From positions 35,656 to 99,655 of the forward strand of contig JBAKBP010007470.1 in NCBI GenBank assembly GCA_037953745.1: a DNA stretch of 64,000 nucleotides, read 5' to 3'. The stretch's first letter is position 1. Each line of letters opens with the position of its first letter. The position numbers and the translations under genes are program-made. Origin of the DNA: Lithodes maja. Taxonomy: Eukaryota; Arthropoda; Malacostraca; Decapoda; Lithodidae. Under the pieces are notes generated by a model, which saw only the letters and a program-made list of their open reading frames with translations, had not been told where the DNA came from and ran no database searches. Positions 34,001 to 41,344 of the stretch are shown here, piece after piece.

Positions 34001-36662
34001 TTCTGGCTACTATTAGACCAGTTTATTCATTTTATAAAAGACCTCCAGCAACTAACAGGCTTTGAACTATCTCACTTAATAATTTTTACTACCACAGATC
34101 CTTCCTGACTTCACAAAATAATCTAAATTAGCTAGAATCCACTAAAAAGATGTCTCCGGTACAGAAGGGGTGAAATTTAAAAATAATTTCCCAAAAATAT
34201 GCTCATAAATAATGCCAAGGCTAAATCACCTCGACCACATCAGCGAAGGGCCGATTTCCACTGGAGGGATTTTTTCCAGGACCCCTTTCTCCCCCATTGG
34301 GCGCGCTTGTGGCTTCGGCTCCGCTGCATGTCTGCTTGCCGAGATCGGAACCTCTCCGGGTGGTCGGGGGCCGGGGGAGTGCTGTAGGGACCTTGGTGAC
34401 CCTGGTCTCTGGGTCTTCTTTTGGATGAACTAGATGTGTGTGAATTTGTATTTTGTTTTTGTGTGTTCATTGTTTTCTGTTGTGTTTTGTGTTGTCCCTA
34501 TTCTGGCTGTCTTGAGTCCCCCCCCCCCCCCCTCTCAAACAAAATGGGAAAAGGAAAAGTGGGGATTGGGCCTGAGTATATAGATAGATACTGTAGATGT
34601 ATATTATATACTCCGGCACTTAGCCCCCCCCCCCCTTTTTTTATTTAGTTTTTTTTTTTTTTTTACTCATACCCATAAATATTGTTAAGGGTAAATCACC
34701 TCGACCACATCAGCGAAGGGCAGCGTGGTATCCTCCAGCAGGCGCCGCAGGTTGGGGTGGCCGTTGGGGGTCGGGACGGAGGTGGGGTAGTTGAGGAGGG
34801 GCGGGAGGAGGGACGGCTTCTTCAGTAGGGTCAAGCCGTCGTCCACCACCTGCCATGTGTGTTCGTCCGCTACCACCAACTTGGCTTTACTGTCGCTCAG
34901 CTGTTTAGCCACCTCCCCTGTTGACAGATGGTGGGTTTTAGTGATTAAGGTCTATAGATTCAGTTATTCATATACATTTTAGTTTTCTTGCTAGACCTCC
35001 ATCAAGCTTAGAAAAACACCCCCTAGACCCCCCTTCAAGATAAATTTTTACATTTTTCGGTAGAAAAATTTCCCAGCCGAAGGCTGGGTCCTCTTAAAAT
35101 TACAGCAGGAAAAAATCAACACCTAAATTGGCACGAAAGTTCTTAAAATTGACAACAAAATGGGGCGAAAGGTGCTAAAATCGTCAAACTAATGGGCCGA
35201 ACGTCTTAAAATCTAAAAGGTTGCGGTGGCCCTTGGGGCTCGGGACGGCTTTACTGTCGCTCAGCGGTTTAGCCACCTCCCCTGTTGACAGAATCATGTT
35301 GGGTTTGAGTGAACTGCTATAGAACCTGTGTAAAATATAAGGTCAAGTTGAGGGAAAGATGGGGGTTGGGTATAAAGGGGAGGAGGAGCGGAGGATGTGG
35401 TATGGAGAGATGCCACTACTTCTAAATGTCACCCATATTTTATACATTTCCCAGCACTGGCACGGTATTTGAAGGGCCGTCGCAGTCCCTTTTGTCTTGA
35501 TAGCGTAATGCATAAATGCGCGGAATTTCGGTGTGAGTATCCTAGGTTCGAGTACTTGGAGTGCCACATGTATTTTTGATTTCATTAATTGAGTTTAGAA
35601 GTAAAATTGGTTGGTAAAAAATATGAATTCTCCCTACCAACAATTCCTTTGAGACCTCTGGTGGACGCTTCTGAACTAGCGCCAGAGCTACGACTGTAGA
35701 CATCACTATACCCAACAACTAGGATATGCACAGTTTATCTTAATTTTTGTGTGATTCTACGCATTTTTATTATACTGTATACGACTACCCTAAGTGCTTT
35801 TATAGCATAGTAATAAAGGGAAAGTCCATATGCAGCTGATAATGACTACATACATAATTATAAGCTGATTAATTATCATAACAAAATTGGCGGGAAGATA
35901 CCTGCTGACTTAATTGTAAATATACGGTATTTATGAATATGGGTGATTTTAAAATATATAAAACAAAAGTATGCATAGACCAAAGTATGTGTCAGCTACA
36001 GAAATTTCGACTAACTGCATATATTATAGAATTGTTGAAGGAGAGGGAGGGTGGATAGCTCCGCGATGTCGCCCATTTCTCACAATGCACCGCGGTAAAC
36101 CTTGCGTTCAGCGCCTCTATCGGTCACTGTAGGCATTTATTGGTAGGGAGAAACAAGAAGCAAACCGAGCGGCAGAAGGCAACTAACCCGAAGTGAAGCT
36201 GGCATTGATAACCGTAGCCCCCGCCCCTATGGAGAGCGCGGCAAAGAGAACGATGGGGTACTCCGGACAATTGAGCATTATTACGGCTATGATGTCCCCT
36301 CGCTCCACCCCCATCCTGCGCAGTAGACCGCCACACCGCGCCACTCGGTCCGTCACCTCCGCGTACGTGTAGGACCGCCCCGTCTGGCTGCATTCCTGGT
36401 AGGTTAAGGGGGTAGGGTTTATTAACTGGTTAGATGTGTGTCAATTTGTATTTTGTTTTTGTGTGTTCATTGTTTTCTGTTGTGTTGTCCCTACTCGGGC
36501 TCTGTCTTGAGGCAGCTCCCCCCCCCCCCCCAAAAAAAAAAAAAAAAAAAAAAAACACAGTGGGGAATGGGCCTGAGTAAAATACATCACACATATGTTT
36601 ATTCATAATTATTTTAGTGTGTTGGAAGGACCAAGCATTAGGTTATCATATGGAATCCACAA

Positions 36663-36735
<73 letters not shown>

Positions 36736-37526
36736 TATATACTGTATATATATATATATATATATATATCTCATATTTTCTTGCTATATATATTTTTTTG
36801 TGGATTCCTCTGACAAAGCTGAACTCTTTGCTAACACTTTCACTAAAAACTCCACTTTGGATGATTCCAGTGCTACTCCTCCCTCTCCTACTTATGCCTA
36901 ACATTATAATCTCTTCCAAGTATGTACTTTCCACCCACTCTGGGCTTAATATTAAGAAGGCGTACGGACCGGACGGTGTTCGCCCTATTGTACTCAAAAA
37001 CTGTGCTTCCGTGCTGACTCCATGCCTAGGCAAACTTTTCCGTCTCTGTCTCTCCTCTGACGTCTTTCCTTCTTGCTGGAAGTTTGCTCTCATTCAACCA
37101 CTCCACTCCCCAGCCGTGACACTGAGGAGATATGAGATATATCCCACTAGACTCTGCAGTACTGCCAAAGGAAAATGTAGCGCGACATTAGCAATATTCG
37201 CTCAAACTAGTGTATGTCTATGGTAGCATTGCTGATTAACCCCGCGCGCTACAAACCTCGTTCTGGTGTCATATTGAAGCTATTTTCTTCTAGGTTTTGG
37301 ATGAATACATTTAATTTCATGCAGACACTTGCTCAATCATTCAAGAGTGCCTAAATGAGCCCTAATATATTGTAAATATCCCCGCAGTGTAAGTGTTAAA
37401 TAAATTAATATATAAATTAAGAAGTACTTACCACAGCAGTTCTATCCGGCCAGCGAGAGATTTTGTCCAGAACCATCCCCGCCAAGTTACCGTGGGGGAG
37501 GTCTATGGTTATTTGGGGGTCCACGA
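18923..37526 (-). CDS. 4-coumarate-CoA ligase / luciferase-like acyl-CoA synthetase (10 exons)
   Basis: Activates a carboxylic acid as acyl-AMP with ATP and transfers it to CoA (ANL superfamily); the substrate cannot be read from sequence. Exons in transcript order: 37526-37432, 36395-36188, 34917-34700, 33443-33286, 31451-31301, 30507-30333, 29533-29364, 21740-21585, 21291-21143, 19046-18923. Phases agree throughout and give about 534 residues, the family's normal length, so only the initiator region is missing. Motifs in order: AMP-binding LPYSSGTTGNPKGV, LPFFHVYG, GYGMTE, SGDIGYYDEDEFF with the hinge region DRTKELIKVK, and C-terminal catalytic lysine in PKNATGKLLK. It ends KQMAT with no SKL-type peroxisomal signal, unlike firefly luciferase. 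A TTAG acceptor starts the first exon found; the upstream exon was not located. Confidence 0.93.
19275..19500 (-). pseudogene. RTE-like LINE fragment, minus strand
   Basis: Minus-strand translation gives LRWYGHVEKIDENNWVKKSL, then RGKPRKTWDKVI, broken by stops. It lies in the last intron of the acyl-CoA synthetase gene. Confidence 0.65.
20660..20830 (+). mobile_element. tRNA-derived SINE
   Basis: gccgtagtgcatctgactgc and gcagttcgatccc form A- and B-box-like motifs; a non-tRNA tail follows. A minus-strand LINE scrap (MEWFGNVQRLNEGR) lies immediately downstream at 20880-20981. Confidence 0.5.
21143..21291 (-). CDS. Acyl-CoA synthetase exon I
   Basis: Encodes VSPSELEDILLQHPKVVEVA followed by GVPDDRLGEAPRAYVVPKG, the C-terminal lid subdomain. 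Acceptor tttcccag, donor CCGA|gtaagt. Confidence 0.95.
21585..21740 (-). CDS. Acyl-CoA synthetase exon H (hinge)
   Basis: Encodes MMNGYFNNEMATSEMITADG followed by SGDIGYYDEDEFFSVIDRTKELIKVK, including the conserved GD and hinge arginine regions. Acceptor ttttag, donor CAG|gtgaga. Confidence 0.95.
22940..25456 (-). CDS. LINE ORF, C-terminal half: rest of endonuclease and reverse transcriptase
   Basis: Same frame as the upstream half, separated by one stop codon. Residues 11-17 give ILGDFNL and 79-83 ISDHF, completing the endonuclease. The reverse transcriptase follows: NYRPVSIL (394), motif A LLDLQKAFD (464), motif B GVPQGSILGP (520), motif C LLYADDSVLL (548). It ends naturally in YVYY-stop. 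All catalytic motifs are present. Confidence 0.93.
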   Translation of the reverse strand: MSSLDPRNESIILGDFNLCYKQRNDRLVREYRHILTMHNHKQLITTPTRSSENTATIIDHINCNREDKISQSGVIQTGISDHFVTYCTRKTTKITLENHKIIKTRSLRNYNKETFLDILWNTDWSPVFGSTNVNDAWVGFRTIITNILDEIGPLKDIRIKARSDPWINNDILHHLEHRDNLLKRLAKHRQDQGLKHEFNRARNKLSRKIKSAKTNYFHNKAEEYQNNPKKLWRHLKTTSYSNKTRDSSNTNIALTINDQICHDKRQISTYFNSFFTSIANTLAQNLPQPLNKYTTTTATFRNFYRDKDIHPNTFGLQNVTPKYTFDELSNLNVHKSTGPDKIPAKFLRDGAIGIAGPLTHIINLSINTNTVPAELKEAIVTPLFKKGNKLEVGNYRPVSILCIVSKILERAVYTQIEHYLKQNYLFYKFQSGFRCMYSTDSCLIHLTDHIRKEMSKGNYTGMVLLDLQKAFDTVDHDILCNKLQAMGIGSVNWFKSYLSGRTQRVKIDDNISDPMPINCGVPQGSILGPLLFLCYVNDMELSVSCKLLLYADDSVLLVSGKDPISIAASLSKELESCSEWLVDNRLSLHLGKTEAILCGTKRKLKDIVGFSVNCNDIPITTVSQVKYLGLKLDASLSGETILESILSKCRARIKYLYRQVGCLPAATKKTLCQALVQCHFDYSVSSWYSASSKSAQHKLQVTQNKMVRFMLNLGPRSHVGQEQLQSLGMLNVADRAKQIRLTNAFKIFYDRAPEYLKNDFVKANERSGHNTRNRMFNFKVPRIQGQGKQTFFFTAIKDWNDLPQSVREKRTLYSFRRSLKEHLNRTAARREHQAYVYY
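25460..26941 (-). CDS. LINE ORF, N-terminal half: 2A motif, zinc fingers, start of endonuclease
   Basis: 493 residues. Residues 59-76 read LLCYTLISCGDVETNPGP, a complete 2A-type ribosome-skipping motif. Residues 237-334 hold paired PHD/B-box-like Cys/His fingers (CIVC, CSSC, HDRC, CDKC, then CEIC, CVKC, HMKC, CNIC). From 375 an APE-type endonuclease begins (HINARS, ITETWLD, GVCYRPP). A TGA at 25460-25462 interrupts the frame in mid-endonuclease. Confidence 0.9.
   Translation of the reverse strand: MQRGPVVYQVNTKQVLRDLVTQKSHTSEISVTIPAWSISYIGKTPRLGKYSGTTSLQHLLCYTLISCGDVETNPGPSSTLKKPHHQTSKADTDISTVPSSKIRYNKLGQQAPKSPVTLQLTTKTAGQPPAQCQHSTYSTLPSTVSSLPQISVTQVTQHATRTPKQTGSSSKHIDNEVTATTAKNKDIKQQIQVGVGGGQGGATTCPHLTRSHTISRSRRTADHHTARRTMNSNRKICIVCDIGFNKRSTTSQCSSCNETVHDRCTYITSRKEVECDKCREIAIKGPKIICEICESLITRKQRIINCVKCKTVAHMKCISKKTNSEEREFLCNICALHSLPNINVNEPISINNSESSQDTFKIKDEYRVFTNKGLHLIHINARSMYHKLSELNLLANKAKASIIAITETWLDSSINDGEINIQGYNMVRNDRNRHGGGVCLYVKNNLTHTTRTDLHVENHEALWIDLHLPRTRPITIGVCYRPPDDTQFLTKFE
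27845..28560. other. Repeat-rich intron, no coding exon seen
   Basis: Holds a half MITE (27845-27950) and a fragment related to the 48574-49612 element (actcttaagagt, ctccttcccc, atcacctattttccctg). Confidence 0.5.
28905..29135 (-). repeat. Degenerate copies of the exon G 3' edge
   Basis: Four imperfect units of about 55 bases, each with a form of the exon end and donor region (cagaatataccctctgaactcaccga) followed by a decayed copy of GGAGTCTTGAACAAGAA. They lie in the intron just downstream of exon G. Confidence 0.65.
29136..29327. mobile_element. TA-flanked MITE with CAGGTCTCCCTC ends
   Basis: 192 bases, inverted ends CAGGTCTCCCTC / GAGGGAGACCTG, TA on both sides, as in Tc1/mariner-type insertions. 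Confidence 0.8.
29364..29533 (-). CDS. Acyl-CoA synthetase exon G
   Basis: Encodes GYGMTEVLLSHMTPIG (acyl/adenylate-binding motif) to PNQPGEFLFKTPS. Acceptor caaccag, donor TCG|gtgagt. Degenerate copies of its 3' edge occupy about 28905-29135. Confidence 0.94.
30333..30507 (-). CDS. Acyl-CoA synthetase exon F
   Basis: Encodes LRNLHLVPSVLNFLMQAQ..SMKTVEMVMCGAAPVSP through IQKKIQFQE. Acceptor ctcctcag, donor GAAG|gtatgt. Two short echoes of the exon end and donor follow at about 30293-30318 and 30238-30263. Confidence 0.93.
30600..31295 (-). repeat. Degenerate tandem array built from the exon E 3' edge
   Basis: About eight units of 60-95 bases. Several carry a recognisable copy of the exon end (TTCGACGCCAAG..GAATATAAG) and of the donor (ggttggtg), joined to a constant AT-rich spacer with catttctt/atttatagttcga. 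Copies differ by many substitutions, so the expansion is old. Confidence 0.75.
31301..31451 (-). CDS. Acyl-CoA synthetase exon E
   Basis: Encodes PQDTFYCYLPFFHVYGLLPL to FDAKTFVQHIKEYK. Acceptor gcagccag, donor AAG|gttggt. It is followed by a degenerate array derived from its own 3' edge. Confidence 0.93.
31500..31800. mobile_element. CCCCTTCTGTACCGG-type MITE, rearranged
   Basis: Two left-arm copies (ctggctattattagacaatt; ctggctattaatagacaatt) and one right arm ending tctttaaggggttaa. Confidence 0.55.
31809..32019. mobile_element. MITE with TACCCTGTTCCAA ends
   Basis: 211 bases with inverted ends TACCCTGTTCCAA / TTGGAACAGGGTA and inner inverted taggccagaaat / gttttggccta. Confidence 0.75.
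32095..32620 (-). mobile_element. tRNA-derived SINE split by a hAT MITE
   Basis: Minus strand: A-box-like tggtgtagtggattaaaagc and B box ggttcgatcccgg, with the A-box part at 32578-32595 and the rest at 32095-32156, separated by the insert at 32157-32577. Confidence 0.65.
32157..32577. mobile_element. hAT-type MITE with 8-bp target duplication
   Basis: 421 bases beginning CAGGGGTCGGCAAC and ending GGTTGCTGACCACTG, flanked on both sides by CACTACAC. No transposase. Confidence 0.9.
32755..32830 (-). mobile_element. tRNA-Thr-like SINE head or tRNA pseudogene
   Basis: Minus strand has tagtctcgtggtaagg, a loop with CGT, and gggttcgattcccgc. The 5' acceptor strand does not pair with the 3' one, so a functional tRNA is unlikely. 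Confidence 0.45.
32909..33272. mobile_element. Inverted MITE with nested TA-MITE
   Basis: Outer element runs from taggccagaaat to atttttggccta and is related to 31809-32019. It is interrupted at 32958-33136 by a 179-base CAGGTCTCCCTC element flanked by TA. Confidence 0.75.
33286..33443 (-). CDS. Acyl-CoA synthetase exon D (ATP/AMP motif)
   Basis: Encodes VEDEDLSFLPYSSGTTGNPKGVELSHF, the signature P-loop of adenylate-forming enzymes, then MYIHPSFFMGQELDSAAC. Acceptor catacag. The donor TGTAG|gtatag was chosen; TGC|gtgtag keeps the same phase and is an alternative. Confidence 0.92.
33471..33638 (-). pseudogene. Two truncated copies of the exon D start
   Basis: At 33509-33471 and 33638-33601, each preceded by an acceptor-like (c)tgtacag or catacag and encoding VKDE(E/D)LSF(M/L)PYSS. 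Both break off inside the AMP-binding motif, so neither can replace the real exon. Confidence 0.75.
33966..34170. mobile_element. CCCCTTCTGTACCGG MITE, best preserved copy
   Basis: 205 bases, ends CCCCTTCTGTACCGGCGAC / tctCCGGTACAGAAGGGG, flanked by ttaa and tgaa. CCCC ends next to TTAA fit a piggyBac-type origin. Confidence 0.75.
34218..34251 (-). pseudogene. Copy of the exon C 3' edge and donor
   Basis: About 33 bases nearly identical to the last codons and donor of exon C, placed 480 bases downstream in the next intron. Confidence 0.7.
34700..34917 (-). CDS. Acyl-CoA synthetase exon C
   Basis: Encodes GEVAKQLSDSKAKLVVADEH through LRRLLEDTTLPFADVVE. Acceptor tcaacag, donor GAG|gtgatt. Partial, decayed copies of this exon lie on both sides (34218-34251 and 35219-35292). 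Confidence 0.9.
35219..35292 (-). pseudogene. Decayed, internally deleted copy of exon C
   Basis: Matches the acceptor and first 45 or so bases of exon C, then jumps to sequence matching a more internal block of that exon. A large internal deletion explains this. It lies in the intron upstream of the real exon. Confidence 0.7.
35470..35580 (+). mobile_element. tRNA-derived SINE
   Basis: gatagcgtaatgcataaatg and ctaggttcgagtac are A/B-box-like. Same family as 47458 and 47790 (shared tcggtgtgag and gtgccacatg). Confidence 0.5.
36188..36395 (-). CDS. Acyl-CoA synthetase exon B
   Basis: Encodes SYTYAEVTDRVARCGGLLRR followed by GDIIAVIMLNCPEYPIVLFAAL and GATVINASFTS, the conserved N-terminal subdomain. 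Acceptor taccag, donor TCGG|gttagt. Confidence 0.93.
36795..37110 (+). pseudogene. LINE reverse transcriptase fragment
   Basis: SSDKAELFANTFTKNSTLDD, then after a frameshift NIKKAYGPDGVRPIVLKNCA followed by FPSCWKFALIQPL: the start of a non-LTR reverse transcriptase, cut off before motif A. It adjoins an (AT)n run. Confidence 0.8.
37432..37526 (-). CDS. Acyl-CoA synthetase exon A
   Basis: Encodes VDPQITIDLPHGNLAGMVLD..SRWPDRTAV, typical of the family's N-terminal region. Donor GTG|gtaagt. The frame stays open upstream into a minisatellite, so the 5' edge (acceptor cccttag) is probable, not certain. Confidence 0.78.
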
Positions 37527-37529
37527 CTA

Positions 37530-37960
37530 AGGGAGAGGTGGTGGTGATGGTGGAGAGAGGTCTGTTGTTGGTGGAGGGGATGGTGGAGAGAGGTCTGTTG
37601 TTGGTGGTGATGGTGTAGAGAGGACTGTTGTTGTTGATGGATGTGGTGGTGGAGAGGTGCCTGGTGGTGGAAGATATGGTGGAGATTGTTAATGGTAATG
37701 GTGGTGGTGGAGATTGTTAATGGTGGTGCCGCTGGTGGTGGAGAGATGCCTGTTGGTGGGAGAAATGGTGGAGATTGATATTATTGGTGGTGGTTGAGAA
37801 AGTTATTGGTGGAGGAGGGGATGGTGGAGAGATTTTATATTTTGGTGGAGAGATAAAGTAATAGCTAATGGCGGTGGTGGTGGTGGTAAATGGGTGGGTG
37901 GGTGGAGGGGGATGGTGGAGACATAATAGCTACTGGCGATGATAATGATGACGACAATTT
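37530..37960. repeat. GGTGGTGGAGA minisatellite
   Basis: Irregular array of ggtggagagaggtctgttgttgg and related units, immediately 5' of the first recognised acyl-CoA synthetase exon. Confidence 0.8.
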
Positions 37961-38053
37961 AGGAAGTGGAGGAGGAACTAACAAAGAAATAGCAGGATCA
38001 ACAACAACAATAATCCAGTAACCTTGATCTGACAAGCTGTCTTATACCCGGTG

Positions 38054-38151
38054 GCATATTTCCGAAGTCGAGACTAGTAAATATCATAGGGGAAATTATG
38101 ACCAATCAGAGGCTGCAGTGCCAGTGACGTCACCCACAAGGGGAGGAGCCA

Positions 38152-38187
<36 letters not shown>

Positions 38188-38271
38188 AGGTGAGGAGCCT
38201 GCCTACCTCTCGTTTGTTTATCTCTCTCTCTGGTAAATAGAAGAAGTAAGTCACCTAGTATAACAAGTTAT
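38054..38271. repeat. Left arm of long inverted repeat (promoter-like)
   Basis: 218 bases matching 39729-39936 in reverse orientation at roughly 90% by eye. Contains CCAAT, the CRE palindrome tgacgtca, a GC-box-like ggggaggagcc, a (CT)n tract and a donor-like gaagtaagt, in that order. Confidence 0.8.
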
Positions 38272-39728
38272 CAATATTTATTCGCATAGTTTCTGTCTAG
38301 ATTAAATATGCATCCAGAGTACAATATGTTATTCCCATTAATTATGGTTTTACTTGAAAAGCAATGAGTAAACAATGAAAATTTTGCGATTCTGGCATCT
38401 TTCGTCCCAAGATTTGAGGAGGAGGGTGTTGCCAGTTCTCCTTAGACAGTTAAATTGTTTCAAATAGTTCCTGTTTTTTTTATCATTATCATTTATATTT
38501 ACATTCATGCACAACGTAAATAAACTATAAATGGTCACTTTTCACTCTCTCTCTCCGCATATGTAATGATCTCATTCCATAATATTATGTATGTAGGCCT
38601 ACAGATGTATGTCTGTATGTATGTATGTATACACTCAGGCACATACCCCATAGCTGGGGGTGGCTGAATCGAGACATAGACTAAGGGAATAAGTAAAGAT
38701 CAATGATAGGAGAGAAAGTGATAGATTGATATGAAGGGAATAACAAAATTCACAATTATATCTCATCGTACATCTGGAATCAGAGTCCAACCTTACAGGG
38801 GTGAGTGTAACCTTTATGCCAAATGTCTCACTTCATATCGTATGGTTTCTTTATGTTCAGCGCCTTTCACGATAAACATCGTTAATATTAGAAACAGGCT
38901 GATTGAACTCATTGTTTTTTTGCTTAAAATCATTATTTGTTGTGTTCCCAGTGTCTTGATCAGGATTATTTGTAACATTGTGCTTTATTTAAAAATGACA
39001 TATTATATTGGCTTAAAGTACCGAGGGCAGTACAATATTGTACCGCCCTGGTTATAATGGGGTTAAGAGGTGTTCAAGTAGCCCTAACCACTACTGTACT
39101 TATATAAATATTCATGAACATTGTCACATCATAACATATCGACTACAATAAAAGTAATATTTAGCAAAATATAGAAATAGCTGTCATACATAAGAATAAA
39201 AGAAAATGGGAGTCTACAGAAAGTCGATTGGCTCACACAAGGCAGAGCCCCTTCACACCCAACCCTAATTATAAGGCCTAAGTAGCCTATAGGCATAGGC
39301 CCAACTCACTAACACGTATCGTATAATTATATAGCCTACTAATTAGCCTTTGGCTCTACCTTATGCACTAAAACCATTAACTATTTCATAACATTTGATG
39401 CTTATAATATATTTTGTACTATCTGATAATGTTAATGTGTTAATGACATTTAAAATAAAGTAATGTATAGGCTATGTATATACTGTATAACCCTTTAGAT
39501 ATATGAGTGACTTAAGTTCCTTCTTGAAATTATCAGCACAGGTTAACTGCTTAAGTGTCACAGGAATCAATATAGTTCGCCAGTGAAATAATATTGTGCA
39601 TTCTAAAATTGTCAAGGAATTTCTGTCCATGGTTGTGCAATACGCGTAATACGGTAGGCTACTCTTATTTACTCATAACCATAACATAGCACAATCATAA
39701 TGTATCCTTAATGTAGTTAATATTTGAA
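38272..39728. other. Interior of the long inverted repeat
   Basis: 1.46 kb of AT-rich sequence with a copy of the ctcaggcacataccccatagctggggg module (38632). Short frames only (longest 108 codons), with no recognisable domain. Confidence 0.6.
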
Positions 39729-39936
39729 ATAACTTGTTATACTAGGTGACTTACTTCTTCTATTTACCAGAGAGAGAGAGAGAAACCAAAGAGAGGCAGG
39801 CAGGCTCCTCACCCAGAGAGAGAGAGTGACAGACAGACTGGCTCCTCCCCTTGTGGGTGACGTCACTGCCACTGCGGCCTCTGATTGGTCCTAATTTCCC
39901 CTATGATATATACTAGTCTCGACTTCGGAAATATGC
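39729..39936 (-). promoter_or_regulatory. Right arm of inverted repeat; possible acyl-CoA synthetase promoter
   Basis: Read on the minus strand the order is CCAAT, tgacgtca, GC-box-like, (CT)n, then agaa|gtaagt, which would suit a non-coding first exon 2.2 kb upstream of exon A on the same strand. The regulatory role is inference; the motifs are seen. Confidence 0.35.
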
Positions 39937-39940
39937 TACC

Positions 39941-40490
39941 CGGTGTCACACGAGCGATTTTGCACGCAATTTTTGATGAGCAAGTTTTTGATCACATTAG
40001 TTTTTGGTATTTTGGCATTGAAATCGACAACTAGACTGAATGGATATAATGTTTAGAGGAGGACATATTATATACCTGGACTTAAGGGGGGATTGTTCAC
40101 TTTTTGGGCCATTTTTGCATGTATTCATTATTTTTCTAGTTTCCTCCCTAGACCTCCATCAAATTTAATAAAACCTCCATTAGATCCCCCTTCTATATTA
40201 ATATGTACATTTCCCGGCCGAAGGCCGGTTTATCCAACATTACAGGCTCACTATCGTTCGCCAGGGAAAAAATCGACACCTAAATAGCACGAAAGGTCTA
40301 AATATTGACGAAGAAATGGGGCGAAAGGTCTTAAAATCGATTAACTAATGGGACAAACATCTTAACATCTGAAAACTAATGTGGCTAAACATAAGAGAGA
40401 AAGTGGTCCAGAACACCGGCCCATGTCCCCTTAAGAAGCCAGAGCACAATTGCCTCACAAAATTGCCGGAAAAAGCGCTCGTGTGATACC
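39941..40490. mobile_element. CGGTGTCACACGA MITE interrupted by a TTAA element
   Basis: Outer MITE ends are at cggtgtcacacgagcg (39941) and cgctcgtgtgataccg (about 40475-40490). A 345-base insert occupies 40086-40430. Confidence 0.85.
40086..40430. mobile_element. Nested TTAA-flanked element (GGGGG...CCCC)
   Basis: Bounded by TTAA at 40082-40085 and 40431-40434. Core ggctcactatcgttcgcc and end phrase cttaacatctgaaaactaatg match the dispersed family at 4262, 34985, 42760, 46515 and 50633. Confidence 0.85.
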
Positions 40491-40499
40491 GACTTTATG

Positions 40500-40697
40500 C
40501 CGGTGTCACACGAACTCTTTTTCCAGCAATTTTTGATGAGCAATTTTTGTTCTCGTACTATTTTGACTCTTTCACATTGGCATCGGAAACTAGATCGAAG
40601 GTAGATTAGGTTGGGTACCGGTCGTTTATTTCTTAAGGAACTAGACTACAATTGCCCGTAAAAAAAAAATGGCGGAAAAATCGCAAGTGTGACACCG
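40500..40697. mobile_element. CGGTGTCACACGA MITE, uninterrupted copy
   Basis: Ends cggtgtcacacgaa / gcaagtgtgacaccg. It keeps a single TTAA (40633-40636) at the position where its neighbour carries the insert. Confidence 0.85.
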
Positions 40698-40965
40698 CTT
40701 GTACTCTATTATTATAATTATGACCTTGTATGCTTAACACCGCTTGTACTCTATTATTATAATTATGACCTTGTATGCTTAACACCGCTTGTACTCTATT
40801 ATTATAATTATGACCTTGTATGCTTAACACCGCTTGTACTCTATTGTTATAATTATGACCTTGTATGCTTAACACCGCTTGTACTCTATTGTTATAATTA
40901 TGACCTTGTATGCTTGACACCGCTTACACTCTATTGTTATTATTATGACCTTGTATGTGTATGTA
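40696..40965. repeat. 45-bp tandem repeat, 6 copies
   Basis: Unit cgcttgtactctattattat.. starts at 40696, 40741, 40786, 40831, 40876 and 40921. It begins at the MITE end (gacaccgctt). A period of 45, divisible by three, creates open frames on both strands. Confidence 0.95.
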
Positions 40966-41344
40966 TGTGTGTGTGTGTGTGTGTGTGTTGGGGGGGGGGG
41001 GGAGCTATACTGTATGCTTCATGCGTTTATATTGTGTGCGTGTGAGTGTGTATGATTTGTATTCACTTGCTTGTTTCGTCAAGGGGAATCCACGCAATGC
41101 GAGCTAAGCTCATTATTATCGCGCCTCCTTAACTGGGAATGTATTGCGTGAAATGCATGTTAAGTGTTTATGTATCGTTGGAATGGCTGTGGATGTGTGT
41201 GTAGTCTGTATTTTAGCCAATTGGCGACATCTGGAAACGAAGGCTTAGGGTTAATCTGTATGGTACCATTCTCACTACGGTACCAGTCTCACCCGAAGGC
41301 TTAGGTTGACCAGTAGCTTAGGTGAACCATATGATACCCATCTC

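Noticed and set aside
36638..37093. 151-codon minus frame with Tyr-Ile repeats
   Set aside because: Half is an (AT)n microsatellite. The real content is a plus-strand LINE fragment.
38731..39057. 108-codon frame inside the long inverted repeat
   Set aside because: No recognisable domain and no splice context. Could be a passenger, but there is no support for a gene.
40696..40965. CRISPR-like appearance of the 45-bp array
   Set aside because: Units are directly contiguous with no unique spacers and the DNA is eukaryotic.
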